In this document: piece after piece, positions 1-8,483 of the stretch | How the letters are laid out: each line of letters opens with the position of its first letter | How positions within the stretch are numbered: the stretch's first letter is position 1 | NCBI RefSeq assembly: GCF_001280845.1 | Contig: NZ_LGHP01000001.1 | Location: forward strand, 4,013,093-4,077,092 | Length of the DNA: 64,000 nucleotides | Source: Bacillus sp. FJAT-28004 | GTDB taxonomy: Bacteria > Bacillota > Bacilli > Paenibacillales > Paenibacillaceae | Reading direction: 5' to 3' | Notes under the pieces: generated by a model | What the model was told of the DNA's origin: nothing | Seen by the model: only the letters and a program-made list of their open reading frames with translations | Database searches by the model: none | Program-made: the position numbers and the translations under genes

Positions 1-268
1 GTTTTTTTGAATAAATAAGAAAAATGAGGGACAGACATGTTAGCTCGATTAGCTAACTCTTGTAATGAGGTGCACGGTAGTTAACTAAGTGTATTTGCTA
101 ATCTAGAGTGCGCCACTTACATAACGTCTGCTAAGGTGAATGTTAAACACTCTGAGCTAAGTCTCTGTTATTATATTAATCAGCATCGTAAAGTTAGACT
201 GAATAATAGACACATCGAAATGAAATCTTAAAATAGTACCAAGATGATGATGAAGAAGGGGATATCCT
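1..268. other. Gene-free left edge
   Basis: No gene is recognisable here. The only clear structure is a perfect 7-bp inverted repeat, GTTAGCT at 39-45 and AGCTAAC at 51-57 with a 5-base loop. It lacks a following T-run, so it is not a convincing terminator. An A/T-rich TATATT at 172-177 could be a -10 for the kinase gene, but no good -35 accompanies it. The ribosome binding site of the kinase (AAGGGG, ending about 8 bases before the ATG) closes the interval. Confidence 0.4.
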
Positions 269-2008
269 ATGAAATTGCAGGCTGCCGGCAAAGCAAAATG
301 GTTCGTCTATCAGAAAATTGTAATCGTCTTCATTGCGTTTCTTGTTCCTCTCATTTCGATGAACATTTGGGTCAATTATAAGGGCATGTCTTTTTCAAAA
401 AATACGATGCTGAATTCAGCCGAAGCGGGAGCTTCCTTTTACGCGAAGCAGCTGGATAAGGAAATGTATTTTATTCGCAGTCAGCAATTGGGGTTTATTA
501 ACGGTGAGGATTTGCAAAAGCTTAGCTTTAGGGGAGGAAGCCTTGGGAAATATGAAGAGGTTAAACTCATTGAACAAGTGAGAGATCGATTGAGCTTTCT
601 CATGAATTCGAGTGAATATGTAATTAATGCAGGGGTTTATATTGCTTCAGAAGGTAAAACCATCTCGATTTCGAATGGTGTTACCGATACGCCAAATGAC
701 GAATATCATTTCATTTCTACATTATTAGGAGTTTCAATCAAGCCTTCCTTTTATAGAGATAAAGATCGGATATTCTTTATTGAGACGGCAAATAATGACG
801 GGATTTGGTCGTATATTGAACTTTCGAAAGTAAAGCTGCTCGAAGAACTGCATCAAGTTACGACTTTATATCAGGAATCAGAGGTATTGCTTGGGAGTGA
901 AAGTCTAGGCAGTGTATTTTCTACGACGGAAGATGACCAAGCCATTACGGTACAGCATCAGCTGGTTAAAGAGCCTAGTGATCAAGCTGACAATCTGTCT
1001 AAAATGGAGAAAGTGAACGGCATCCGTTATTTTGTTATCAATAATTTTGTCAGCTCATTGAATTTGTCATTAATTATGTATGTGAATCAGAACGAAATCA
1101 CCAGATCATTAAGTCAGTTTTATACGCTGTATTACCTCTTGTTCAGCATTACCATTATCATTCTTTTGCTCTATTCGTTCTCGGTTAATGTCATGATACA
1201 TCGTCCATTGTCCAATCTAGGCAAGGCATTTCGAATGATAGAAACAGATAATCTAAACTTAGTCATCGAATCCAAGACAAAGGATGAATTTCATTATTTA
1301 TTTCAAAGCTTTAATCGGATGGCACATCGATTGAAAGTTTCCATAAAGGAAAACTATGAACAAAAAATAGCGCTGCAGCATTCGGAATTAAAGCAGCTGC
1401 AATCTCAAATCAACCCTCATTTTTTATACAACAGCTTTTTTAATATTTATATGATGTGTAAAGTAGGAGATTCTGATAGTGCCGCTGAGCTCTCCCAAAA
1501 GCTGGGAAGCTATTATCAGTACATTACAAGAAGCGGTTCTGATGAAGTGCTCCTTAACAAGGAGTTTCAGCACGCACTTGATTATTGCGAAATCCAATGC
1601 ATTCGCTTTTCCAATCGAATTTCGTATGAATACACCGAGATTTCGGATCGATTGCATACCGTTTACGTTCCAAGACTCATCATTCAGCCGATCGTTGAGA
1701 ACGTATTTGATCATGCCTTTGAAGATGGTACGATGAACGGAGTTGTCTATATTGGAGCCAGCTATCAGGGCGATGTGGTTCGCATCACAGTAGAAGACAA
1801 CGGCGGGTTATTAACAGATGATAAAATAGAGCAATTGCAGGAGCAGCTTGCAGTCAGATCTAAGCAGGTTGAGAAAACGGGATTAATTAACGTGAGCAAT
1901 CGGCTAAAATTAATTTATGGAGCGGGCAGCGGCTTATTCGTCTCTCGAAGTCAATACGGCGGTTTGAAAGTGGAGCTTATCATACATCTTGAGAATAAGG
2001 GGGCATAA
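269..2008 (+). CDS. YesM-type sensor histidine kinase
   Basis: Membrane histidine kinase of the YesM/LytS type (HisKA_7TM-less, His_kinase plus HATPase_c), 579 residues. A membrane segment at about 13-33 and another at about 283-308 flank an extracellular sensor of about 250 residues. A HAMP-like linker follows, ending near the phosphoacceptor motif INPHFLYN with His384. The N-box IIQPIVENV and a G-box VEDNGG mark the ATPase domain. The response regulator gene follows after 2 bases, so the two are co-translated. By analogy with this family it should sense an extracellular glycan or binding-protein signal and control the importer genes downstream. The ligand cannot be read from sequence. Confidence 0.93.
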   Translation: MKLQAAGKAKWFVYQKIVIVFIAFLVPLISMNIWVNYKGMSFSKNTMLNSAEAGASFYAKQLDKEMYFIRSQQLGFINGEDLQKLSFRGGSLGKYEEVKLIEQVRDRLSFLMNSSEYVINAGVYIASEGKTISISNGVTDTPNDEYHFISTLLGVSIKPSFYRDKDRIFFIETANNDGIWSYIELSKVKLLEELHQVTTLYQESEVLLGSESLGSVFSTTEDDQAITVQHQLVKEPSDQADNLSKMEKVNGIRYFVINNFVSSLNLSLIMYVNQNEITRSLSQFYTLYYLLFSITIIILLLYSFSVNVMIHRPLSNLGKAFRMIETDNLNLVIESKTKDEFHYLFQSFNRMAHRLKVSIKENYEQKIALQHSELKQLQSQINPHFLYNSFFNIYMMCKVGDSDSAAELSQKLGSYYQYITRSGSDEVLLNKEFQHALDYCEIQCIRFSNRISYEYTEISDRLHTVYVPRLIIQPIVENVFDHAFEDGTMNGVVYIGASYQGDVVRITVEDNGGLLTDDKIEQLQEQLAVRSKQVEKTGLINVSNRLKLIYGAGSGLFVSRSQYGGLKVELIIHLENKGA

Positions 2009-2010
2009 TA

Positions 2011-3345
2011 ATGTACCGATTGTTAATCGTAGATGACGAGCCTGTCATTGTAAATGGCCTAGTACAGCTTTTTCAGGGAAACAAAGACTTTGAGCTGGAT
2101 ATTTGTAAAGCATATTCTTCCGGTGAAGCGCTTGAAATAGCAAAGAAAACGAAGCTGGATATCTTGATCAGTGATATTCGTATGCCTCAGAAGAATGGTC
2201 TGCAATTAGTGGATGAAATGGTATACTATTGGCCCTCATGCCGGGTTATCTTTCTTACGGGGTATAGTGAATTTAATTATGTATACGAAGCGTTAAAGAA
2301 AAACGTAGAAAACTATATTTTAAAAACAGAAGGAATTGAGCCGATTTTCCAAGCGGTTAAAGAGGTAATAGGTAAACTGGAAGAAGAGAAGTGTCATAGG
2401 CTGCAGCAGGAAAAAGCACAGCGACATATTCAAATCGCGGAGCCTTATCTTAAAAAAGAACTGATGGAAGCTATGCTGAGCGGGGTGCCGCTTCCTTCTC
2501 TATTGACTGAGTCCATTTATGCAGAAGTGGACTTTACCATTGCTGCTCGGCGCCCCTCTTTCTTCCTAGTAGGGCAAGTGGATCGGCTCGAGGTTCAAAA
2601 TTTAAAGGTGCTGGAATCGGTACAACGGATTTTTGACAATCATCTGCCGGCTTCCATAGCCCGGGAGAAAGCTGTCTACAATGGCAGCTCACTTCTGTGG
2701 CTTCTTCAAGCGGATGAGGAATTATTGGGACGCTTTAGAGGGAATGGGCCAGATGCGGATGCGAATGAGCATGGCATAGCATCCTATATGAAAGGCATTC
2801 TTGAGCTTGTGCAGAATGAATGTGCCCAGGTGATCGACGCTTCGGTTTCATTCGGCATTTCTGGGAATTTGTTAGGAAAGTGGGATACGCTCCATCTCCA
2901 AGTGGAAGCCGTTCGTGCAATGATTCAGAAAAGAGCGGCATTCGGTCAAAAAATGGTTATTGTTGATTACGAAAAATCGACCGGTTGTGAATCCGATATG
3001 AGCGGAGAGATGAGACAAGAAGAATTTAAACAATTGCTCATTGAACAAATTCATCAATATGTTCAGAACAATCTGTCCAATGATGTGTCCCTAACGGCTA
3101 TTGCGGATGAGGTGCATTTTAATCCATCTTATTTGTCTCGCTATTACAAGCAGATCACGGGACATAATCTATTAGAGTATATTCAATCCACGAAAATGAC
3201 CGTTGCCATTGATCTAATGATGAATACATCCTTGAAATTAAATGAAATTGCGAGTAAGGCGGGTTTTGATTCGCCTTCATACTTTACGACTTTTTTCAAA
3301 AAAATGACGGGTCTATCACCTCAAGAGTATCGAAATTCACAATAA
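2011..3345 (+). CDS. YesN-type response regulator, AraC family
   Basis: Response regulator of 444 residues. The N-terminal receiver domain begins RLLIVDDEPV and carries the predicted phosphorylation site Asp55 in ISDIRMP. The conserved Thr (LTGYSEF) and Lys (LKTEG) follow. The C-terminal 100 residues form an AraC/XylS double helix-turn-helix, ending in the typical GLSPQEYR. It is the partner of the kinase just upstream and the likely activator of the sugar import operon that starts about 35-110 bases downstream. Its cytoplasmic DNA-binding role is inferred from the family. Confidence 0.93.
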   Translation: MYRLLIVDDEPVIVNGLVQLFQGNKDFELDICKAYSSGEALEIAKKTKLDILISDIRMPQKNGLQLVDEMVYYWPSCRVIFLTGYSEFNYVYEALKKNVENYILKTEGIEPIFQAVKEVIGKLEEEKCHRLQQEKAQRHIQIAEPYLKKELMEAMLSGVPLPSLLTESIYAEVDFTIAARRPSFFLVGQVDRLEVQNLKVLESVQRIFDNHLPASIAREKAVYNGSSLLWLLQADEELLGRFRGNGPDADANEHGIASYMKGILELVQNECAQVIDASVSFGISGNLLGKWDTLHLQVEAVRAMIQKRAAFGQKMVIVDYEKSTGCESDMSGEMRQEEFKQLLIEQIHQYVQNNLSNDVSLTAIADEVHFNPSYLSRYYKQITGHNLLEYIQSTKMTVAIDLMMNTSLKLNEIASKAGFDSPSYFTTFFKKMTGLSPQEYRNSQ

Positions 3346-3380
3346 GTAAAAAAATCAAAAGCAATGTAAAAAAAGTGAAA

Positions 3381-3410
3381 TTGAAACCGCTTTCCCTCTC
3401 GAAATATAAT
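3381..3410 (+). promoter_or_regulatory. Promoter of importer operon 1 with overlapping cre-like operator
   Basis: A -35 TTGAAA at 3381-3386 and a -10 TATAAT at 3405-3410 are separated by 18 bases. The 16-mer at 3381-3396 (TTGAAACCGCTTTCCC) fits the CcpA cre consensus WTGNAANCGNWNNCAW at 14 of 16 positions and overlaps the -35. This predicts carbon catabolite repression of the transporter operon independently of the upstream kinase/regulator genes. Confidence 0.7.
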
Positions 3411-3462
3411 AAACACAGGGATCAGGGCTATTAACATTATCAAAAGGGGGAAAGTGTTCCAT

Positions 3463-5190
3463 ATGAAAAATTATAGAAAAATGAAAATGATCTTATTGTT
3501 ATCACTGTCTCTTTCAACCATTACAGCATGCTCAAGCCAAGGAAATGACAAGGAAAACACACCAAACTCTAAACCGTCAACAGAGAACAACCAAGCTGAA
3601 GTCACTCCGCCAGATCCATTCGGTAAATACCCTGAAACGGTCACGGTTACACAAGTACTTGGATTTAATCCACCTGAAGATTCAAGAACACCAAAAGGCA
3701 TTACACCCGATCAGAATACTTACTTCAAAGATCTCAAAGAGATGATGAACATCGATGTGAAATATAAATGGACCGTGCCGTCCAGCCAATTCGAACAAAA
3801 GTTTTCACTTGCGATGGCATCGGGAGACCTGCCTGATATTTTAGAGCTGGACCCGAAGAACTTTGAGAAGTTGAAAAAGCAGGATATGCTCGCTGATCTT
3901 ACAGAAGCTTATGAGCAATACGCATCGCCAACACTTAAGAAATACATGGAATCTGATGGCGGCTTTGCAATGAAGACTTATAACGCAGATGGCAAACAGC
4001 TAGCGATTCCAGCTTTTGAAGATCCGTTCCTATCCACTCAATTGCTATGGATTCGGAAGGATTGGCTTAATAATTTGAACTTACAAGCGCCAACAACGAT
4101 CGATGAGCTGGAAAAGGTCGCAGAAGCATTTGTGAAAAATGATCCGGATCAAAACAGCAAAAATGATACCTACGGTATTTCATTGCAGAAAACGCTGTTT
4201 TTCTGGGGATTTGATGTAAGAGGATTATTTAACGGATTCGGTGCCTACCCATCCATTGGTGATGCTCAGACGGCTTGGATCAAAAGTGGTGAAGATAAAC
4301 TAATACCGGGTCTGATTCAACCTGAAGTGAAGACGGCGCTTAGTAAGCTGCAGTCTTGGTACCAAAATGGCATTATCAATAAAGAGTTTGCTCTGAAGGA
4401 TGAGAACAAAGCAGTAGAAGATCTTACTTCGGGCAAGGTTGGTATTTCCTACGGAGAATGGTGGTACCCAAACTGGCCGCTTAATCTAAATATTGACAAT
4501 GATCCGAAGGCGGAATGGATTGCCGTTCAAATTCCAGGGCTAGACGGTCCAGCAAAATCACTTGTTCCGAAAATTCGCGCTGGCAAGGTTTTCGCTGTAA
4601 ACAAAAAAGCGAAAAATCCAGAAGCCGCTATTAAAATGATCAATTTCTATATCGAAATGGGCAACAAACAATATTTAGAGAAAAACAAAGCAGAGAATGG
4701 TTATGTATATAACTGGTTTAATCCACGTATCTACAACCCGGCTCAAATTGAAACCATCTATACAGAAGTGAACAAGGCGCTAGACGCTAAACAGACTGAG
4801 ATTACGCTGGATGACGAGAATTTCAAGAATGTAGCGGATGTTTTCAAAGCAGGAACCGATTTCCTTGCAGGAAACACAAAAGATGCTTCAAAAGGTGTAA
4901 ATTGGGGGCAATACTATAGCCGTGCAGCAAAAGATGGCGGCTGGGGAACGACGCGTAAGATTAAAGAAAGCGGAGCGTTTGTAAACAATGAATTCTTTGG
5001 CCTTCCTACAAAAACACAAGTAGAGAAGGGTGCTCAGCTTGATAAGCTTATGCAGGAATCCTTTACAAAAATCATTATGGGCGGCTCGATTGATGAATTT
5101 GATAAGTTCGTTGCAAGCTGGAAGTCGCTAGGCGGCGATGATATTACAGAAGAAGTCAATGCATGGTATAGCGAGCAAGCCAAAAATTAA
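3463..5190 (+). CDS. Sugar ABC transporter solute-binding lipoprotein (LipO type)
   Basis: Extracellular binding protein of an oligosaccharide importer, about 575 residues. A lipoprotein signal peptide ends in ITAC with the lipidated Cys23. The mature part has the family 1 (SBP_bac) pattern, including KNDPDQNSKNDTYG, a calcium-binding-like loop common in the large Paenibacillus LplA-type proteins. The open frame extends to a GTG at 3454, but that lies only 3 bases from the AGGGGG ribosome site at 3445-3450. The ATG at 3463 is at a normal distance and was chosen. It heads the operon and is followed by two hairpins before the permease genes. Confidence 0.93.
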   Translation: MKNYRKMKMILLLSLSLSTITACSSQGNDKENTPNSKPSTENNQAEVTPPDPFGKYPETVTVTQVLGFNPPEDSRTPKGITPDQNTYFKDLKEMMNIDVKYKWTVPSSQFEQKFSLAMASGDLPDILELDPKNFEKLKKQDMLADLTEAYEQYASPTLKKYMESDGGFAMKTYNADGKQLAIPAFEDPFLSTQLLWIRKDWLNNLNLQAPTTIDELEKVAEAFVKNDPDQNSKNDTYGISLQKTLFFWGFDVRGLFNGFGAYPSIGDAQTAWIKSGEDKLIPGLIQPEVKTALSKLQSWYQNGIINKEFALKDENKAVEDLTSGKVGISYGEWWYPNWPLNLNIDNDPKAEWIAVQIPGLDGPAKSLVPKIRAGKVFAVNKKAKNPEAAIKMINFYIEMGNKQYLEKNKAENGYVYNWFNPRIYNPAQIETIYTEVNKALDAKQTEITLDDENFKNVADVFKAGTDFLAGNTKDASKGVNWGQYYSRAAKDGGWGTTRKIKESGAFVNNEFFGLPTKTQVEKGAQLDKLMQESFTKIIMGGSIDEFDKFVASWKSLGGDDITEEVNAWYSEQAKN

Positions 5191-5212
5191 ATCTTAAATC
5201 AAGCAAAAGCGC

Positions 5213-5237
5213 CTTCAGCGTCCTCAGGATGCTGAAG
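5213..5237 (+). repeat. Stem-loop after binding-protein gene
   Basis: Eleven-bp stem with a 3-base loop: CTTCAGCGTCC at 5213-5223 pairs with GGATGCTGAAG at 5227-5237, including one G-T pair. There is no T-run, so it is more likely a 3' mRNA stabiliser or partial attenuator than a full terminator. Confidence 0.55.
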
Positions 5238-5302
5238 CAGCTTTGACGGAGAAATATAAGCCCTTTATAAGCTAACAAACTTATAAATTCTTATATTTTA
5301 AA

Positions 5303-5347
5303 AAAGCGGGAGAGACGAGTCGAGGAGTCGACAACTCCTCCCGCTTT
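5303..5347 (+). repeat. Second, branched stem-loop before the permeases
   Basis: Outer 10-bp perfect stem AAAGCGGGAG (5303-5312) with CTCCCGCTTT (5338-5347). Inside it is a small hairpin GTCGA-GGAG-TCGAC. It ends about 30 bases before the next start codon. With the hairpin at 5213-5237 it probably sets the usual excess of binding protein over permease by partial termination or RNase protection. Confidence 0.55.
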
Positions 5348-5377
5348 AAAATTTGCAGCTGGTTAGGAGGGTCATCT

Positions 5378-6268
5378 ATGAGAACGCTGAAAAAAGAATA
5401 TGTGCTTCATTTGATGCTAGTGCCTGGTGTTATCGCTACTTTGATCTATGCATACGGTCCTATGGCTGGTCTTGTCATGGCTTTTCAACAGTTTGAACCA
5501 TTATCCGGTTTTTTTAAATCAGAATTCGTTGGCCTTGAGAATTTCCGTTATGTATTTGCTTTACCGGATTTCACTCAGGTGCTTTGGAATACAATCATTA
5601 TCGCGATCTTCAAAATGGTCCTGTTTCTGCTTGTTCCACTCATTCTTGCGCTGTTGCTAAATGAGGTTACAAGAAAATGGTTTTCAGGCTTCATTCAGTC
5701 TGCCATCTTCCTTCCGTTCTTTCTGTCATGGACCGTGCTTGGCGGCGTCGTTATTGAATTATTTTCACTGAGCGGACCTATTAATGGCTTGTTAACCGAA
5801 ATTGGATTTCAACCTATTATGTTTATGCTCGACAATGACTGGTTTAGAGGTATTATCATTGGCTCAGATGTCTGGAAAGGCATGGGCTACAATATGATTG
5901 TTATGCTCGCCGCCATTGTAGGCATAAATGCAACACTTTATGAAGCGGCAGAGGTTGATGGAGCAGGGAAATGGAAGCAAGTCATGCACATTACGCTTCC
6001 AGGCATTGCCCCAATTCTTATTTTGCTTGGCGTATTAAGTTTAGGCGGCATTCTCAATGCGGGTTTCGAACAAATTCTAATTATGTATAACCCGACTGTT
6101 TATGAAGGTGCAGATATCATTGATACATTCGTTTATCGACTAGGGATGTTTAGTCAACAATTCGGACCAGCAGCGGCAATTGGCCTCTTTAAATCGGTCA
6201 TATCATTAGGGCTAGTATCCATTACCTACTATGCGGCTTACAAACTTAACAATTACAGAATATTCTAG
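5378..6268 (+). CDS. LplB-type ABC sugar permease
   Basis: Inner-membrane permease of 296 residues with about six hydrophobic segments and the cytoplasmic EAA loop YEAAEVDGAGKW (Glu189 region) that docks the ATPase. It belongs to the CUT1 (MalF-like) permeases, short-form LplB subgroup. It pairs with the next gene, 15 bases downstream. The start ATG has a clear site, TTAGGAGGG, 8 bases upstream. Substrate is unknown; the enzymes downstream suggest a beta-galactoside-containing glycan. Confidence 0.93.
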   Translation: MRTLKKEYVLHLMLVPGVIATLIYAYGPMAGLVMAFQQFEPLSGFFKSEFVGLENFRYVFALPDFTQVLWNTIIIAIFKMVLFLLVPLILALLLNEVTRKWFSGFIQSAIFLPFFLSWTVLGGVVIELFSLSGPINGLLTEIGFQPIMFMLDNDWFRGIIIGSDVWKGMGYNMIVMLAAIVGINATLYEAAEVDGAGKWKQVMHITLPGIAPILILLGVLSLGGILNAGFEQILIMYNPTVYEGADIIDTFVYRLGMFSQQFGPAAAIGLFKSVISLGLVSITYYAAYKLNNYRIF

Positions 6269-6283
6269 GACGGAGGTAATACG

Positions 6284-7174
6284 GTGATACACAAACAATC
6301 CATCAGCAGAAAGCTATTTGTCGTGTTCAATACGTTGTTGTTAACTTCAATCACGTTGCTCGGTATTATCCCGTTTATTCATTTACTTTCTATTTCACTT
6401 AGCTCGAATACGGCAGCAATGGCAGGGGAAGTAAAGCTTTGGCCTGTTGGTTTCTCCTTGGATGCTTATCAATACTTGGGAGAGAAGGTAGAGTTCTTCC
6501 GTTCCCTAGGGGTTTCCGTTCAGCGGGTCGTGCTTGGGACAGCTGTCAATATGCTGCTTGTATTTATTACAGCTTTTCCACTCGCTAAATCAAATAATCA
6601 GTTTAAATTTAGAACCCCCTATGTATGGTTCTTTGCGATTACGATGTTTTTCGGCGGCGGATTAATTCCTACTTATATCATTGTAAAAAATACAGGCATC
6701 ATTGATTCGATTTGGGCACTCGTTTTGCCAGGTGCTTTGAATGTTTGGAATATGGTGCTCATGCTGAATTTCTTCAGATCCATTCCGAGAGAACTGGATG
6801 AGGCAGCTACAATTGACGGTGCAGGACATTGGCGAGTGCTTTGGCAAATTTATTTGCCTGTATCGCTTCCTTCGATTGCAACTATTGGATTGTTCACGAT
6901 TGTCGGGCATTGGAACTCTTGGTTCGACGGTATTCTTTATTTGAATTCACCGGAAAAGTATCCACTGCAAACTTATCTTTCTACATTAATTATGTCGATA
7001 AATGCCCAAATGTCTTCCATGTCTATCGAGCAGCTAAAAGTGATGGACAACTTAAGTGAGAAGACACTTCGAAATGCGCAAATTTTTATGGGTGCTTTGC
7101 CTATTATGCTCGTATATCCGTTCTTGCAAAAGTATTTTGTTAAAGGCATGACCGTAGGAAGTGTCAAGGAATAG
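6284..7174 (+). CDS. LplC-type ABC sugar permease
   Basis: Second permease (MalG-like, LplC subgroup), 296 residues, GTG start after GGAGG. The EAA loop reads DEAATIDGAGHW (Glu173 region). The C-terminus FVKGMTVGSVKE is the characteristic LplC ending, also seen in the paralogues ending at 17711 and 58948. It forms the heterodimeric channel with the preceding permease. No ATPase gene is present in the operon. Confidence 0.93.
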   Translation: MIHKQSISRKLFVVFNTLLLTSITLLGIIPFIHLLSISLSSNTAAMAGEVKLWPVGFSLDAYQYLGEKVEFFRSLGVSVQRVVLGTAVNMLLVFITAFPLAKSNNQFKFRTPYVWFFAITMFFGGGLIPTYIIVKNTGIIDSIWALVLPGALNVWNMVLMLNFFRSIPRELDEAATIDGAGHWRVLWQIYLPVSLPSIATIGLFTIVGHWNSWFDGILYLNSPEKYPLQTYLSTLIMSINAQMSSMSIEQLKVMDNLSEKTLRNAQIFMGALPIMLVYPFLQKYFVKGMTVGSVKE

Positions 7175-7205
7175 ATAGACTTATAACAACGAGGAGAGAT
7201 CAGTC

Positions 7206-8468
7206 ATGAAAAAAGTTACTGTTGCCATCATTGGAGCGGGATTACGGGGAGTCAACTATTTGGAGTATGCTCTTCAGCATCCAAATGAGCTGCAAGTTGT
7301 AGCCGTTGCTGAGCCGGTTGCTGAGCGCCGGGAGAGCTTCCAAGCTAGGCATCGTATTCCGGATCATATGTGTTTTGAGAACTGGGATGATTTTTTTGCA
7401 ATGCCGAAGCTCGCGGATGCTGTACTCATTTGCACCCAAGATAAACAGCATTTTGATCCGACAATGAAAGCACTTGAGGCTGGCTATCATGTGCTGCTTG
7501 AGAAGCCGATGTCTCCGGATGCCAAAGAATGCTTGCTTATGGGAGAAAAGGCGTCTCAGTTAAACCGTGTGTTTTCGATTTGTCATGTGCTTCGGTATAC
7601 GAATTTCTTTTCTACGATTAAGGGACTATTAGAAAATAAAACAATTGGTAATTTAATGTCTATCACTCATAATGAAAATGTAGGATTTTGGCATCAAGCA
7701 CATAGTTTCGTGAGAGGAAATTGGAGCCGGAAAGAGGACTCCAGTCCAATGATTCTCGCGAAGTCCTGTCATGATTTAGACATTTTGCTCTGGTTGGCAG
7801 GCGCAGAATGTGTTCGTGTATCCTCCTTTGGATCGCTTTCTCATTTTACCTCCGATCAAGCGCCGGCTGGAGCGCCGCTGCGCTGCTTGGACGGTTGCCC
7901 AGTGGCAGATGATTGTCTCTACTATGCGCCTAAGCACTATTTAACAGAGGATACCAATTGGCCTACATCGGCAATTAGCGATGATTTGAGCTACAGTGCG
8001 CGCTATAAGGCGCTAGAGGAAGGCCCTTATGGCAGATGCGTCTATCATTGTGACAATGATGTCGTTGACCACCAGGTTGTAAATATGGAATTTGCTAATT
8101 CCGTCACGGTAGCATTTACGATGAGCGCATTTACTAGAGATGTCAGCCGTACAATTAAGCTTATGGGAACCAAAGGGGAAATCCGCGGTGCTATGGAGAA
8201 GAATGAAATTGAAGTGATTCATTTTGGCAGCGGCAAGGTTGAGCGGATCTCTTTTGAAGATATGGGAGGTCACGTTGGCCACGGCGGCGGCGATATGGGT
8301 TTGCTCAAAGATTTCTTAAAGCTGGTAAGAGAAGACGGCAAGAGTCAGGGCCTAACCTCGGCAAGTCAATCGGTCCAAAGCCATTTAATGGCTTTCGCGG
8401 CGGAGCAATCAAGAATGGATGGAAATAGTATTAATCTCAAAGATTTTGCAAAAAGCATCTTAGTATAA
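7206..8468 (+). CDS. Gfo/Idh/MocA family oxidoreductase
   Basis: NAD(P)-dependent sugar dehydrogenase-like protein of 420 residues. The N-terminal Rossmann fold begins VAIIGAGLRG. The EKPMSPDAKE motif with the conserved Lys is at about 97-106, and a C-terminal alpha/beta domain follows. An insert with the cysteines CLDGCPVADDCLYY and a later Cys could bind a metal; this subgroup with a Cys cluster occurs in several glycan-use loci. It is expressed with the permeases and the hydrolases downstream (15-base gap). The exact sugar acted on is not deducible. Confidence 0.9.
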   Translation: MKKVTVAIIGAGLRGVNYLEYALQHPNELQVVAVAEPVAERRESFQARHRIPDHMCFENWDDFFAMPKLADAVLICTQDKQHFDPTMKALEAGYHVLLEKPMSPDAKECLLMGEKASQLNRVFSICHVLRYTNFFSTIKGLLENKTIGNLMSITHNENVGFWHQAHSFVRGNWSRKEDSSPMILAKSCHDLDILLWLAGAECVRVSSFGSLSHFTSDQAPAGAPLRCLDGCPVADDCLYYAPKHYLTEDTNWPTSAISDDLSYSARYKALEEGPYGRCVYHCDNDVVDHQVVNMEFANSVTVAFTMSAFTRDVSRTIKLMGTKGEIRGAMEKNEIEVIHFGSGKVERISFEDMGGHVGHGGGDMGLLKDFLKLVREDGKSQGLTSASQSVQSHLMAFAAEQSRMDGNSINLKDFAKSILV

Positions 8469-8483
8469 TGAGGTGAAAGAGTA

